In this document: positions 20,577-33,780 of the stretch, in pieces
Position numbering within the stretch: position 1 is the stretch's first letter
Layout: each line of letters begins with the position of its first letter
Source of the DNA: Silurus meridionalis
Lineage: Eukaryota; Chordata; Actinopteri; Siluriformes; Siluridae
Direction: 5' to 3'
DNA length: 64,000 nt
Assembly (NCBI RefSeq): GCF_014805685.1
Contig: NC_060892.1
Coordinates: 13,791,990-13,855,989, forward strand
Notes under the pieces: model-generated
Told to the model about the DNA's origin: nothing
Database searches by the model: none
Seen by the model: only the letters and a program-made list of their open reading frames with translations
Position numbers and translations under genes: made by a program

Positions 20577-22047
20577 TTAACAAGGTGGTCCTGGTCTCTT
20601 AAGGTCTTTCCAAGAGTCAACCTGATGCTGTAGGTTATATGTTGTTGTAGCAATGAGTTTTGAGTATTTACAGCGGTTGTAAGGAACAGGGAAGACGTTG
20701 AAGAGGCTCTGATCAGCCTGTCTTGTGTAGGGTATTCCCAAATGCCTCATGCACAGTCCTAAAAATACATCCTCAATGTAGACGGCTTGGACTTGCTTTG
20801 CTCCTTCAATTATCTTGTTTGCAAGGTCCAAAGAGAACACGTAGCCCAATCCCAGTGCATACGGTGGATAAAAGTCTTCAGGAAACACATTTTTTGGAAG
20901 ATACCATTTGGAGCTGGGGTTTCTAAGAACAATAGCCCCATTGGCAACAAGTCCTGTTATATAGTTTTCCTTGGGTGCCTTGAGAAGCATTGTCATTAAA
21001 GAGTTCAGATTTAGAAACATATCAGAGTCAATCTTCATAGCATAATCAGCATTTTGGCAGTAGGTTGCCAGCCATTCCATCATCACCATAGTTTTGATAG
21101 TGAGATTTTTATAGCTGTCCAGGAAATCACTCTGAATTATGTCATGGTGTTCCGCACTCTCCTGCAAGATATTCTGCTGGAGTTCCTCTCTTCCTTCAGG
21201 TCCAGACTGACCAAGCAGAAAAAAAAGCCTCACCACTTTGTCCATGACTATCTTTTCAGACCCCCAGGTGGTGCGGACTGCATCCCGAGCTACCCTGTTG
21301 TGCGGTGCTACGGGAACCATTAAAACTAAAAAGGTCTTATTATTCTGACACCCCGCTGACTCATTTAAAATAAAATGATAGTTACATGGATATGCCACAG
21401 AGTATGTTGTTTCAGGTGTACATTTTTCACCTGGTAATGCAGACAACGAGACAGGTATCTCACTTCCTGGAATAAAAGAAAATGTCCTTTGTAGAACAGA
21501 TGCACTAACGGTGACATTCGAAGCTGCTTTTGTTGTGTTCTGTGTAGTATTGTATATTGCCTTTACTGTCTCATACCAAATTTCTGACACTTCTTTTAAA
21601 CTCACATTGTAGAAGAGTAACACTGCTAAAACAACAAGTATAAGGAAGCCAGCTCGTAGACGAGTACACCGACAGACAAATGGTTGTTCCAGGAGATCCG
21701 GGCTGTAAATGTAAATGAATTACAATGATTTTTTTTTTTAAAAGACATAAATTCATTAGCAAATCTGACAATCGTAGCTATGTCTATGTGTCAACTATAG
21801 AGAAAAACAACTTTTTACACAATTTCATCAGTAGTGTCAAAAACACCACATGCTGTTTAATTCAACTGTGTAAATATATACTTACAAAAACTAATAACAA
21901 ATCAATCAGTGTTAGGTAAAGCCAGGTGAAATAAAATTAAATGCCATACCTTTTTTCTCCACCTTTGTTGGTGACCTCCACCATTTTCCTGTCGTTGCTA
22001 CTGTTCCGTATTTGTTGCCATTCATCTCCCACACTTTCGTTCCTCAT
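20577..22047 (-). CDS. Beta-1,3-galactosyltransferase, GT31 family (B3GALT2-like)
   Basis: Golgi type II membrane glycosyltransferase expected to add galactose in beta-1,3 linkage from UDP-galactose. Two coding exons on the minus strand, 22047-21950 (98 nt) and 21702-20577, join in frame through an AG|C serine codon, giving 407 aa (human B3GALT2 has 422). A hydrophilic cytoplasmic head is followed by a signal anchor (AGFLILVVLAVLLFYNVSL, about residues 49-67) and an Asn-rich stem with several N-glycosylation sequons. The catalytic domain has APHNRVARDAVRTTWG, the nucleotide-sugar/metal DxD box in MKIDSDMFLN and the EDVFLG motif. The stop is at 20579-20577. The intron in the cytoplasmic tail differs from the single coding exon of mammalian B3GALT2, so this may be a teleost-expanded B3GALT2-like paralogue. 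Acceptor specificity cannot be told from sequence. Confidence 0.92.
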
Positions 22048-23877
22048 GCAAGTGTAACCTTTTGTACTATCACAGAAAGACACGACCATTTACAGAGGCA
22101 TAACACTGACAGGCTATTGCTTTTTTGGCCACACCCCATGAGAATGTTCTTCTTGGTTTTACAGTGCATGAAATAGGAAATAAGAAAGTAAGTAGGAAGG
22201 ACTATAATGTTATTTATTAATTCTAAACCAAAAAGCCGCTAAAGAAAATAATATTATACCCATCAAAATGTAGTTTGCAGTCGAAACCAGGTGAAATTAC
22301 GCAATTGATTTGGTGTCGCAGGTGTCAGATGTGGGAGGTGCTGTTTCCGAGACGTTATTTGCACTCTGTAACCATAGAGCTATCTCAAGTGGCTTCCAAA
22401 GGGCATAGACATGGTGTTTTAAAAGACTCTTCCTAGACTAAGTCGTCATGAGCTTATAACCTGAACAAATGAAACGGATGGCCAAGTTTTTTCCCCCTTT
22501 TCTTTCAGATTGATTTATACTGACACCTGTTAACAGCTGTAAATTAAAGGTAAACTAAAGGTAAGGTATGTTTTAGTACAAACAGAGTGGCTGAAAGTGT
22601 GTATGCCAATTTATACCATTTACTGTGTGTTGTAACTTGAAACTGCAAAAAGAAAGAGGGGGAGGGATGGAATATCTGAGAGGTGTGATATGTGGCAGCC
22701 CATTTACCTGAACACACAAGGCTGACAATACACTGTTTTGACTTGCCCAACCTGGGGCTAAACCATAAACTACACATTTGCTGATTTTGTTGAAAATAAT
22801 GTTTTAGCATTAATAGATTAGAATGAGAGATAATAATTAAAAGAAATGTAGAAAGTAAAAGTAATACTCCTGCATTCTTTCACTCCAGAGTTCAATGTTG
22901 TATTAGAAAAGAATTCCTAGAACAAGTTTGTGTGTGTGCCACAGTACAGTTTATAACAGTACAAAGTAAAAAACCTAAAGCAGATACCACCAAAGATCTA
23001 TGTTCCTCAATGGAACTAGTGTCACAGTTTGCTGTTTTTAAATGTACTTTATTAAGGCTCCATCTCAGATTTCATAATTTTGAGATTGAATCTGATAGTG
23101 TATTGTGACACAAACCACATGTAACATAAATCTGTCTCCTTTGGTCACTACATTTATAGAATTTATTACATCCCCACCATTTTTCTACTGTCTATTTAAT
23201 GTACGAAACATGGAACTCACTATTCCTTAAATAAACTTACAATGTGGTGTAATGGCTTTTAAGTAAAATATATGCAGATTAAAAATACCTTTTATTTGCC
23301 AGTATTGATCAAGTACATAAATTAAGTTTGGTATGGTGGAAACTGCCAAGTTAGTAGTTGAGCTAGAAGTTTTTTACATCATTAAGATTAACAGACTTAA
23401 ATTACAAGGCAGGATCATATTAAGAAATTAATCTTGACTGAGTTATACAGCAGGCAAAAAAAAAGCTGTCTTGTGACAGATGTTGTAGAAAATCAAACCT
23501 ATACATGCCCAGGGTACAATTCAGGTTATTTCAGTTCAAGAAGATTATGTCTGTGATTAAACCAAAAGCAGAATGCATTGTCTAATCCTAAATATTATTT
23601 GTTGTGTTCATGCTTCTGTTATATCAATATTCAATGACACTGTTGCAGTAGTTCTTTATAAAAAGTACTGCCGGAATATTTTACATATATAAGGAAATAA
23701 ACACGCTCTTACCTGTAGTATGCAGTAAAGCACTTCAGTAAAATTAGGTATTATATGCAGATATATCCAAACAAACCCCCCAAACATGTTTTAAACCAAA
23801 AATTCCTATCATGAGTATCCTGCCTTTATTGTGCAGATTCCCTCACTATGACACCCCTTGTTTGCTAGTTGCAGTAT
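22048..23877. other. Intergenic region between b3galt-like and kcng4-like genes
   Basis: It contains the 5' flank of the galactosyltransferase and the 3' flank of the channel gene. No further coding signal or recognisable repeat was seen. The AATAAA listed separately at 23830-23825 is the only candidate processing signal noted. Confidence 0.55.
23825..23830 (-). promoter_or_regulatory. Candidate poly(A) signal of the kcng4-like gene
   Basis: AATAAA on the minus strand, about 48 nt after the channel stop codon. It implies a very short 3' UTR if used; more distal signals may be preferred. Confidence 0.35.
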
Positions 23878-25375
23878 TTACAGCATGTCCGAGCATGCTG
23901 TAGCTGCTAAAACAGATTTTTTAAACCCATCCCTTTTCTCACCCTCATGTAGTTTGTTGGGATAATTTTGTGTCCAACAGTAGGAATTCCTGTCCGAGTC
24001 TGTCCAAACCTCCTCCGTGGTTAATAATGCTACTCTTTCATCTTTGCACATCATTTCGTGTTCCTGTCTCAGCTCACGGTAGGAGCGTGAGAACACATGA
24101 AAAATAGAGGTAGCTGGAAAGGCCATGATTAGAATGCCGCTCAGGATCGCACTGAAGGCTACTGCTTGACCAGGAATGGTGCGTGGAACCATGTCGCCAT
24201 AGCCCACTGTGGTCATGGAGATGATGGCCCACCAAAAGCAGGCAGGGATGCTGCTGAAGCCATGCCTCTCACTCTCAGTCAAGTGTATGAGAGGGGAGAA
24301 CAAAGTGACCGCCACACACACAAAAAGTAGCAGTAGACCAAAATCATGCATGCTCCTCTGCACTGTTAGGCCGAGTGTCTGCAAACCTAGTGAATGCCTC
24401 GCCAACCGCATGACATACAGGATGCGCAGGGCACGCATGAGCCTTAGGATCAGACCCAGCTTATCCAAATACCCTCCACCAACAGTCGTAGTATCTCCCA
24501 GCCTCAGATCTCTCTCATCCACCAGAAGGGAGATGTAGTAAGGAAGAATGGCCACAGCGTCGATGATGTTAAGAGGCCCACGGGCAAATTCTAGCTTGCT
24601 CCGGGCCTGCAGAAATCGTAGCAGGAGCTCAAGAGTAAACCAAACCACGCACACAGTCTCCACGATGAATATCTGTTGACACCTCAGTGAACATTCTCCC
24701 TGTTTGTAAAGAATGGTACGCATTAATTTAGCATCCCTTAGTGTATGTATGATCATGACAAACTTTTTGACATTTCCCTGTAATGAGAAATGAACCTGCT
24801 TGTTAAAAACAGTTTTGTTTGTAAGCTATAGGGACAACGTCAATAATTATACATTTACACCCAAGGCATAAACTAGAACGAGCCAGATGACAGATGACAA
24901 AAAAAAAACAAAAAAACAGAAGAGGAACTGGATTCAAATACAGGAAACCTATTCTTTTCTTAGTTACTAGATATTTTATCCTATCACAGATAGGATCTTT
25001 TTAGCCTAATCATTGTAGCACAAATGTGCCTTAGTTTTTGCTAATTACTCATTAGATACAGCAAAATCTTTCCTAAAAGCATTAAGCAAATAGTATAGCT
25101 TTTACAGTAGTACAGTGGCAGGAGCAGCTTAAATAAGACTGTCTCTCATCTGTCAGTCCAACGCTTTTATTATTATAGTGTAAATGTAATAGTATTGATT
25201 GCACATTTTACAGTATATACTCATAGTTTAAATGCCTTTTGTTGGAACTTCCTTGCTTAGACATCCTATATCACTAAATTTTCAGTCAGTGGCATTTTTG
25301 GTGTTTTCTCTGTACAGGGAAGCATGTTGGCTCTTGTCTGGGCAATCAAACACAGACAACAGACAAAAACTAGAC

Positions 25376-25419
<44 letters not shown>

Positions 25420-27043
25420 GTATGCAGTACTCAGAGATTAGGTCAACAATTATCTACAAACGTGTATATTTTGTGTGGAAATCACTACATTGTGGTCATT
25501 ACAAAAAAATGGAATGCTAAATATTTTGTGAAACAAAATATATTTTTCTTACATTTTGTACTGATTCCAAACCTAGAAATGTTTCCTTGGTAAAATATTG
25601 CATTTTGATGGAGTTACTAAATCAGCCGTTTATAATGATTATAATTATAAGTAGTATGGTAAGCTATCCTCATGTTTAGTAGGTCAGCTAATAGTAATTT
25701 AGCACTACCAGAGCACCAGGTCTCTAGTCCTGAAACGTCCAGTGTTCAAATTCAAATAGATTAAATGAAATGGCACATGAGTAATCATGACAAACTATAT
25801 ATAATTCTAAAGGTCCAATGTAAATTAGCTTGATAAATTGGCTAGTAATTTAGATTTTGTAAATCAGCTTGCTAAGTTAGCTACCCAGAATGGTTTTGGT
25901 TTTGTTACTATTATCCCTTAGCATTCATTCCAAAAACGTTATAAAACATAAAACAGCAATTCAAAGTTTAGGTTTGACGAAGTTGGCAGAATATTTCCTT
26001 TATGATTTCTTAGTAAACTAGCCAGTTAGGCATGAAGCACTGTTGGTCAATACTTTCTATTGTTGAATACTGTACTTTATTTGAATGTAAATTTGTTTTG
26101 AATTTTACTCAAGGTGATATCAAGTACTTCTATGTTTAATTAAGTGATGTATAATTGAGTAATTTAATTCATTTTGACTAAATAGCCATAATTTTACTTA
26201 AGAACAGTTTATCTGCATTATTTCCACCCATTCTTCTTCAATAATCTTTTTATGAAAATGAAATGAAATGTGATGTATTGATAAACATACTCGACTCTCT
26301 TCCTCTCTGAGATGAGGCAAGCTGCTGATACACAAACTGAACACGGTCACAGCAATCATAACCACAGAGACACAGGCAAAGCTCTTGCCCAGCCAGCCAG
26401 AGTGTGGGTTATCCACAATGTCCTTAAAATGGCCCAAGAAGCCACGGAACCCTTTCTCTTTCTCTCGTGTAGGTTGTTTCATCAGCCTCTTTTGCCTCCT
26501 AGCTTCCTCTTTTCTCTTCCTTTCAGCCAGCTCGTCGAGGCAGGTGATCATAGCTCGCCTGCAGCAATGCTCCATGCCAGTGGGCTCGATGCCCCAGTAA
26601 GAGAGCTCATCAGAGAGAAAAACAGCGCATGCCTGCCTCAGCAGCCTCAGCTTGCCCGCTGCCAGGAAGTTAAGGATGACACGGAAAGCAGTGGCACTGC
26701 GATCAAAGAAGAACTCACGGTTCACCTCATCATAGTCATCACAGAGCCTGGCAATGTCTTCAGGACTGCTGCAGTGACGTAGCTGACCCAGACGGGAAAG
26801 TGGGAAGTCATCCAGTGTGCTCCAGGCAAATGTGTAACGATCCCCACCAACATTCACCAGGGCAAGTTTGCTGTGGTCAACGTTTGTGAGTGCAGAGGGA
26901 TCACGTAGTAGCTGGGCTCGCTGAAAGTACACGCCTTTAATGGTCTCTGTTTCAGGGATCTCAGTAAAAAAATTGTTCAAGCTGCTGTCATCTGTGCTGA
27001 TGGAAAAATTGCTGAAGTCATTTGCATTTCTTATAATAGCCAT
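23878..27043 (-). CDS. kcng4: Voltage-gated K+ channel modifier subunit Kv6.4-like
   Basis: Electrically silent Kv6 subunit expected to join Kv2 subunits in plasma-membrane tetramers and shift their gating. Two coding exons, 27043-26291 (753 nt) and 24699-23878 (822 nt), join in phase 0 with GTATGT donor and AG acceptor: 524 aa (human KCNG4 has 519). The T1 domain starts near residue 60 (LVNVGGDRYTFAWSTLDDF, CDDYDE, FFFDRS) and ends with the HCC zinc-site residues near 159-161. S1 is about 222-240. Exon 2 starts just before S2. S4 is at about 339-356 (LRLMRALRILYVMRLARHS). The filter TTVGYGD lies near 414-420. S6 carries FPATS instead of the PxP hinge of conducting channels, as in the Kv6 group. 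GPLNIID, the sequence around the filter and the S6 match KCNG4 better than KCNG1 or KCNG3. The single conserved intron suits the KCNG family. Confidence 0.93.
25380..25416. repeat. (CA)n microsatellite in kcng4-like coding intron
   Basis: Eighteen CA dinucleotides within the 1.6-kb intron that separates the two channel coding exons. Confidence 0.97.
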
Positions 27044-27630
27044 GATGGCCTCAGGCCATATGAATGTAGGGGCTACAGTGGAATCTGGGCGTTTGGTGTA
27101 TACAGCTTACAAAGATGTAGTCTGCAATGAAAAGAAACTCAATTAAATGCATTAAAATTTTTTTTTTTTTTTCTTACAGTGCGCATGATTGTACGCAAGG
27201 GTTTGCATGGGTTTCACAGGTACAGAGCCTTTTGTCTATTTCAACCTTTAGCTCATAGTAAAATAGTCATAGTAAAACTCAGACTGAACATATCTGATTG
27301 TTCTATTGACTTTGAAATGTTTTATAACTAAGATAAAATTTTACCCCAATCTAATATCTTAACAACAACTGAGACGCCTAACCTGCACCTGTATTTGCAC
27401 TTTTCTGCTGCCACATGATTGGCTGATGGGATAATTGCATGACTGAGCAGGTGTGTAGGTCTTCATAATAAAGAGAGTAATTAATGCATGCAAAATAATA
27501 AACAACATGAAACTAAAGGCTATTTGGGCTCAGACAAAAATGATATTAGGTTCCCATTGAAAGGGCAGTGCAAGCGTTATTGTCTCTACTTTTTAGTGTG
27601 GACAAAGAAAACCTTTTGATATGAAAATAG

Positions 27631-27631
<1 letters not shown>

Positions 27632-27675
<44 letters not shown>
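27632..27675. repeat. (GA)n microsatellite in probable kcng4-like 5' intron
   Basis: Twenty-two uninterrupted AG/GA dinucleotides between the proposed untranslated exon and the first coding exon. Confidence 0.97.
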
Positions 27676-27677
<2 letters not shown>

Positions 27678-27986
27678 CAGTAATCTTTGGGGATAGTTTT
27701 TCCATCACCACAGCAAAAACACAAGTGGAATTGTTTACACAACTGGAAGCTGAACTGTTTATAAGAGTGACATCAGTTTAAACTCGTATTTGGCTTACAT
27801 ATTTTTGGCTTTTACACTTTCTTCAAATTTTGCCCCACAAATTCTCACTTTAATTCACTTCGTATAATATCTATTCTGTGAGTCTAATCTGTTTATTCAA
27901 ATATCCTCCTCACCCTTACGCAGCTCGTCCATCCCCCATTCAGTTCCAAAAAGCCCTAAAATAAAACCGCTCTCTTTGGCACTTAC

Positions 27987-28200
27987 CTGATGGACTTATA
28001 TGGTGCGCTTTCCTCCCAAAACGTCACTCCTCAGCACGAGCGCACTATCACACAATTCCCACAATATAGATTTCCCACAAAATATTTTTTTATTATTTCC
28101 TTCACTCAGCTCTCAGTTTATACTCCTGTTAGAAATAACAACTTTTTTGACTGGCCGGAGGCACCCACGAACGTCCCGTTAGAGATAAAAGGCGTTCTGT
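27987..28200 (-). other. Probable 5' untranslated exon of the kcng4-like gene
   Basis: On the minus strand a consensus donor CAG|gtaagt lies at 27987/27986. A strong acceptor (pyrimidine-rich tract then ttgcag) lies just before 27121, 78 nt upstream of the channel ATG. The two would define an 865-nt 5' intron. The DNA upstream, 28190-28330, is locally GC-richer with CpGs, consistent with a promoter. The 5' limit given here is a guess. Confidence 0.5.
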
Positions 28201-28616
28201 AGAAGTGGAGCTGTGCGCGCAGCATCTCCGAGCTGCAGCAGTTCAGCGCCGGTGTGTTCATGCGCCACAGCGCTTGCTGACTCCTGAATCTTTCTGTTCA
28301 CGAAGTAATCCGCCAATCCCATCGACATCTGCAGGCCTAGGTAAACCAGAAGAGAAGAAAAAAGGAAAAAAAAAAAATTTAAATAATAAATGTGTTTATA
28401 TATACTCTACAGTGTTGTATAAAAATAAATGCACAATTTGCAAGCAACCAAGTATTTTACGTCTATAGTTCTGAACTAGAGCATAAAATTCCGTTCTAGT
28501 GTTTTATTGATGGTGGTTTGTTTAACATATCATTCCTTAATCTCTTTGTTGTCCTACAGAGGCTACAATAGTCATAAAAACATGATTTTCATAATTTTCC
28601 TGCTTATCAAACCATT

Positions 28617-30195
28617 TACTGAAAACCCTAATAAGTTCAATGAACTCAACCTATTGAGTAAACTCGTTTACTCAATTGAATTGAGTAATGGATTTTCCAA
28701 AACTTGTTTATTTAAGTTCACTTAACTTGGTTCTCATGTAGACTGTACTTAAATTGTTAAGGTTATCTAACTTGGTGTTTTATAATTTGCACTTAAACTA
28801 TTAAGTTCATTTACTTACATATTTAAGTCAACTTAAAAAATTACTCTGAAGTTCCAAATGATTATAAATTGAATTGACTAATATCATTGTTCTTTTGACT
28901 GTGCTTTATTCAGTCCAAAAAACACATTGAACATCATATTGAATGTATTTATTGTGCAAAATTGTCTAAACATTAAAACATTTACATTTCAATAAATGAA
29001 ACAGAACTGGTCACAGCCACACAAAAATGTACAGATAAATGATATAAATTACATTTCAGTTTAAATTTCAAAAACATATTGTATCAGAAAACACCTAGGT
29101 CACAGCCACAGTCTACAACACTGTACAGGTGGTAACAATATCCCACATTAACTGCCGCACAACATCACTGCTAGAACTCTGTGCACTTAAACTAAAAAAA
29201 TTTTTATTAACAAAAAAGCTGATTTGCCAAAGACTGTAGTTTGGGCTTGAGGGCATTCTGTCCCATTGACATCAGTACACGCTGTATGAAATCAAATGTG
29301 TTTGCGAAAGATTTGGGGTAATTCAGGTCTAATTTCCACATGTTCTTGTTTCACCTGCAATATAAAAACAATTGAAAATATAAAAACAATTGAAAATATA
29401 AAAACAATTGACAGTCATTGACAAAACATCACAAAGAAAATTATATTTTATTATAATTAATAATATTCAAAATTAATGTTATTAATAAAACCAGCCTAAA
29501 CCAGCAAATACGGATAGGAAAACAGCTAGACAATTAATTATTGATGATAAATATGAAGATGGACTGCTGAAGAACACTTTTTTCTTCCTAAAAACACACG
29601 ATTAACTAATATATAAAGAATTTACATCTTACAAGTCAAATTCAGTTTCTCAATATGATTTCTAAAATAATTTTCACAAAATTGATAGCAGTGTTAGCAA
29701 AGTCTGAACAGGAAACACAACGTGTCTGAAAGATTTGTAATGATGACTGGGTGGTTCTTGTTATATAAATGTAAAATTAGGCTTTAAACAAACATATTTG
29801 ACAATTAAAATAATATTTTCAAGTTCATTTCTGCATAATAACTTTACTTACCGAGTTTAAAATGGCGAATGACGAGAAGATTAATTCCAGAACTTTCCAG
29901 CATCAGCAACAGGCATTAAGGACCGCCTATAGGATTATTTAATCAATCACTGCATTAGTTCTCTTTATGGCAGGCAGAACTCCTTAAATAACCAATCACC
30001 ATCAAGGGAGACCAGAGTGACTATTTTTATAAATCAGAATTTTGAGTTCATAACAGTCAAAATTTTAAGTTGAAGTATTTTGCGGCTAAGTAAGTTAATC
30101 CAACTTATATTTTTGAGTTATGGTTAGAAAATACAAAATTCAAGTAGTGTTAACTCAAGATTACTTGATTATTTAAGTAATGACAGAATTAGGGT
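28617..30195. mobile_element. Non-autonomous DNA transposon with ACTG(T/A)AAACCCTAAT termini
   Basis: The left end 'actgaaaaccctaat' is mirrored by 'attagggtttacagt' at the right end near 30181-30200, with one mismatch in 15. The interior is AT-rich with many 'aagtta' and 'ctcaa' motifs near both ends and no transposase frame. Superfamily undetermined; a target duplication could not be fixed. Confidence 0.6.
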
Positions 30196-30654
30196 TTACA
30201 GTGATAAGCTCTCATGCAGTCATCATGATGGAGATAACCACACATTTACATTTAGGGCCTTTAGCAGATGCCTTTACCCACAGTGGCTAAGTCTCTATTA
30301 ATGATTACAAACTGGTTCACTGGAATACCATCAGTCTAAATACTCTGTTGGTACTTCTGTAAGGTGTTCAGACATTAAGGGCAAAGTAGGGTGGTGTGGG
30401 AGATGGTTGAAAACAAGTCATGCAGCTGTATCCTGGATCAGTTACAGAATTTGAGTGTATCTTAGATAAGTCACTGAATAAGCATCTGACTGATCATATC
30501 CATCAGAATAAAAATGGTTATTTGTAGGATGACAGCTATCAGTTAGAACAGATAGAAACAGCATTTTTCTAGAAAGTTTTTTTTTTTGTTTTAAATGATG
30601 AAATGATGTTTCTATGCAAAACCCATCAAAGCAGAACTGCTGGTCATGTTTAAT
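30196..30654. other. Gap between repeats, short repeat relic at its start
   Basis: Around 30241-30290 'acatttacatttagggc' and 'ttagcagatgcc' resemble the conserved 3' tail seen inverted at 63550-63600. Otherwise nothing recognisable. Confidence 0.45.
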
Positions 30655-31574
30655 GTGACTTCAAACTACTACTTCTTACTTATAAAGCACTAAATGGTTT
30701 GGCTCCCATGTATCTCTCCAGTCTTTTAACATGCTACAATCCACCACGCTCCCTGAGATCTCAAAACTCTGGGCTTCTAGTAGTTCCTAGAATAGCAAAG
30801 TCCACTAAAGGCGGTAGATCAATTTCACATTTAGCTCCCAAACTCTGGAATAGTCTTCCTTACAGTGTTGGGTGCTCAGACACACTCTCCCAGTTTAAGT
30901 GCAGATTAAAAACATATCTTTTTAGCAAAGCCTACACATAACACACATCACATCATAACCTTGTGCTCCAGTACATCTGATCACATGCACATTACCAACT
31001 TGTGCTGTTAATATCATGAACAGCAGCTACGCTAATTCCTCTCCACTGCTTCTCTTTCTCTCCCCATCCCAAAACACCCTGAGGTTTGGCCAGCTCCAGT
31101 CACCTCCCACCTCGTGATGATTACGGACCTTTGAAGAAGTAGATGCCGAACTTGCAAACATCCTGAACCATCTAGAGACGTGCCAGTGCCAATTGGATCC
31201 CACTAAATGTGTGGTTTTGACATTAGACCTCCTGGAGTGTTTAAAGGCTTTGGCATGGAGAAGCTGATGCTGGATCTCTGTGATGATCACAAATGTTGAG
31301 CTCATGAAACTAGGAGCTACTAACCATATAGACTGTATAAGACTGTAGAAAGAACATTACTTATAATCTTATACTCCAGTAATCATGTTAGTTCTCACTC
31401 TCCAGTGGTCTGTATTGTTGAAAGATTTATGATCAAACTCTTGATGTCACCCAAATGAGGATGGGTTCCCCTTTTGAGTCTGGTTCCTCTCAAGGTTTCT
31501 TTCTGTAAAGCTGCTTTGAGACAATGTCTGTTGTGAAAAGCGCTATAGAAATAAACTTGACTTGACTTGACTTG
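30655..31574 (+). mobile_element. LINE-A copy (CR1/L2-like), 3' end
   Basis: A plus-strand frame to 30941 encodes the C-terminal reverse transcriptase tail ([55 protein letters not shown], stop). A 3' UTR follows with 'agctgctttgagacaatg', 'gctatagaaataaa' and a (CTTGA)n tail. It is the same family as 45060-46310 and 53190-54414. Confidence 0.85.
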
Positions 31575-31576
31575 AC

Positions 31577-32260
31577 ATGTTGCTAAAGTAACTCGTTCTT
31601 GTCGCTTCCTTCTCTATAACATCAGAAGGATTTGATCATTTCTGCCCACACACTGCTCAGGTGCTAGTTTAGCCTCTTATCATTTCAAGACTGGACAACT
31701 GCAACTCTCTGCTGGAAGGTCTGTCTGTAAAAGCTATTTGTCCATTGCATATGATCCAAAACACAGCTGCGAGACTTGTGTTCAACCTGCCCAAGTTCTC
31801 CCACACCACCCCACTGATGAGCTCCCTCCACTGGCTTCCGGTATTTGCATGCATCAGATTTAAAACACAGATGCTTGTCAACAAGGTCAAAAATGGACCA
31901 GCACTCTCTTACCTCATAGACCACATCAACCCTCGCATTGCACCACGCTGCCTGAGATCCTCTAGCACTGCTTGACTGGTACCACAATCTCTTAGGGTAA
32001 GAGGTAAGTATACTTCAAAGATCTTCTCTGTTCTGTCACCGAGGTGGTAGAATGAACCTCGCCTAGATGTTATGAACAGCGCATTCACTGGCTATCTTCA
32101 AGCAATGGGTGAAGACCTACCTCTTAACACAGCTGTAGGCTGATTTATCTTAATCTAGCATACCAGTGCAGATGTATTCATTGATAGAGACTTAAAGCAC
32201 TTTTGTATGTCGTTTTGGACAGGGGCGTCAGCTGATCAGTGAGTACAGAATAATAATGAT
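31577..32260 (+). mobile_element. LINE-C copy (CR1/L2-like), 3' part
   Basis: Encodes, with frameshifts, the C-terminal region MIQNTAARLVFNLPKFSHTT, LHWLPVFACIRFKTQM and APRCLRSSSTA. It ends in a 3' tail like that of 62410-63600 ('aaagcacttttgtatgtc', 'ggacaggggcgtc'). It directly abuts the tail of the preceding LINE-A copy. Confidence 0.8.
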
Positions 32261-33394
32261 TTTAGTGAAAGTGTAGACCTACAGTATAATTAGAACCAAA
32301 AATGTGACTAGGACATGTTATTCTTGTTCTTCTGAGAATAATACGTATCAAAATATCAAATGTTATAATGAGTAAGACATTTGAGGACAGTTTTTATGTA
32401 TAGGACATTTGGATTTCCTTAAATTGTAAAGTATATAAATAACAGCAATGTTATTGTTATGGAAAAATGTGTACTGTGTCAGGTGGACACAGGTGTAGAG
32501 AATTCCTTCATAATGTGATGTCTCTGAGTTTCTGAGAATCCTCTAATAGTAGTTCACAGTCAGCACCTTGTCATGGGTGTCAGGTCACGCCTGATTGGAA
32601 ATCTGTATGCAAATGTCTTGTGCCAGCTCAAATATGGAGAAGGGCCAAGGAGTTATAGATGAAACTAAGATTTAAGATCTTGATAAGTGCATTTTTTTTA
32701 CATAAAGAAGAAAGAAGAAGCATTTAATTAATTGAATAGGATAGTGATGAACTGTTATCATGTAATTTATCGTTGTTGTGGAAATTCTATCAGTACTTTA
32801 TCTCAAACAAAATCCTACAGCATTTCCTAGTGTATCTAATTCCCTTTGAGATAAACTATAATGACAGATGGAATTAGGCTATTAACAAATTATTTATCTT
32901 TTTATATATTTATATTCGGTTTATGACTTTTTTATTTGTACTGTTAAAGTAAGCTCAAAACCGAGGTTAAAACATGTCAAATATAATTTTGCTTGCCTTT
33001 TGAACTAGGGAATAATAATGATGAGTATCAGGGATTATAAATAATCTGTTCTGGACACTAAAAGGTTTAATTGTGATTAATGGTAAGCTTAGTATTTCAA
33101 TACTAAGTTGTGGATCTGCTTTCTTTGCAAACTTTAAAACTTCAAAACTTCTGTTTTCAGTCATTTCACACACATTTGCACACAGCCTTAACTACTAAAT
33201 TCACACAGATGTATTCATAAAAGTAAAAATATTAATTGGTTAAGATATCTTGTTAACCTATCAATATCTCAGGCTTTATCATGACCCCAGTGTTGATATT
33301 TATGGTTATTTGTTAAATACATTTAAAATTAAACTGTTAAATACATGAAATTCAAAATGCAAAAAAGGTTTTTCTTGTCAATTTGTCTTAAAAT
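32261..33394. other. Intergenic DNA, nothing recognised
   Basis: AT-rich sequence without coding potential, RNA genes or recognisable repeats. Confidence 0.55.
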
Positions 33395-33780
33395 CCAGAT
33401 CATTGGAGTGTTGCAAAGATGGCTAACCATCTAAAAGGCTCTGTTTGGATTGGTGACCAGCAGTAGGAAAGTCCTGGTTGTTTAAAACACTTTTCCATTA
33501 ATAACTTTGGAGGTCACTGTGCTCTTGGGAACCTCCAATGCAATAGATTTGTTTTTGTAACCTTTCCTAAATCTGTGCCTCAACACGTTCCTGTCTCTGA
33601 GATCTGTAGGCAATTCCTTTGACCTCATGGCTTGGTTTTTGCTCTGATATATATTTTCAGCTGTTCGATCTTATAGAGTCAGATGTGTGACTTTTTATTT
33701 CAACTGAATTTGCTACAGGTGAACTCCAGTCAAAATGTAAATCCCAAACAAGATCCAGAGAAATTGGATGGACCTGGTAC
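33395..33780. mobile_element. Degenerate DNA-transposon remnant (Tc1-like)
   Basis: Phrases such as 'cattggagtgttgcaaagat', 'cctttgacctcatggcttgg' and 'tgctacaggtgaactccagt' occur in the order seen in widespread fish Tc1-derived repeats. There is no open frame and no clear termini. Assignment is by general resemblance. Confidence 0.45.

Noticed and set aside
22544..22810. 88-aa minus-strand frame between the two genes
   Set aside because: No similarity to any family and composition like the surrounding intergenic DNA.
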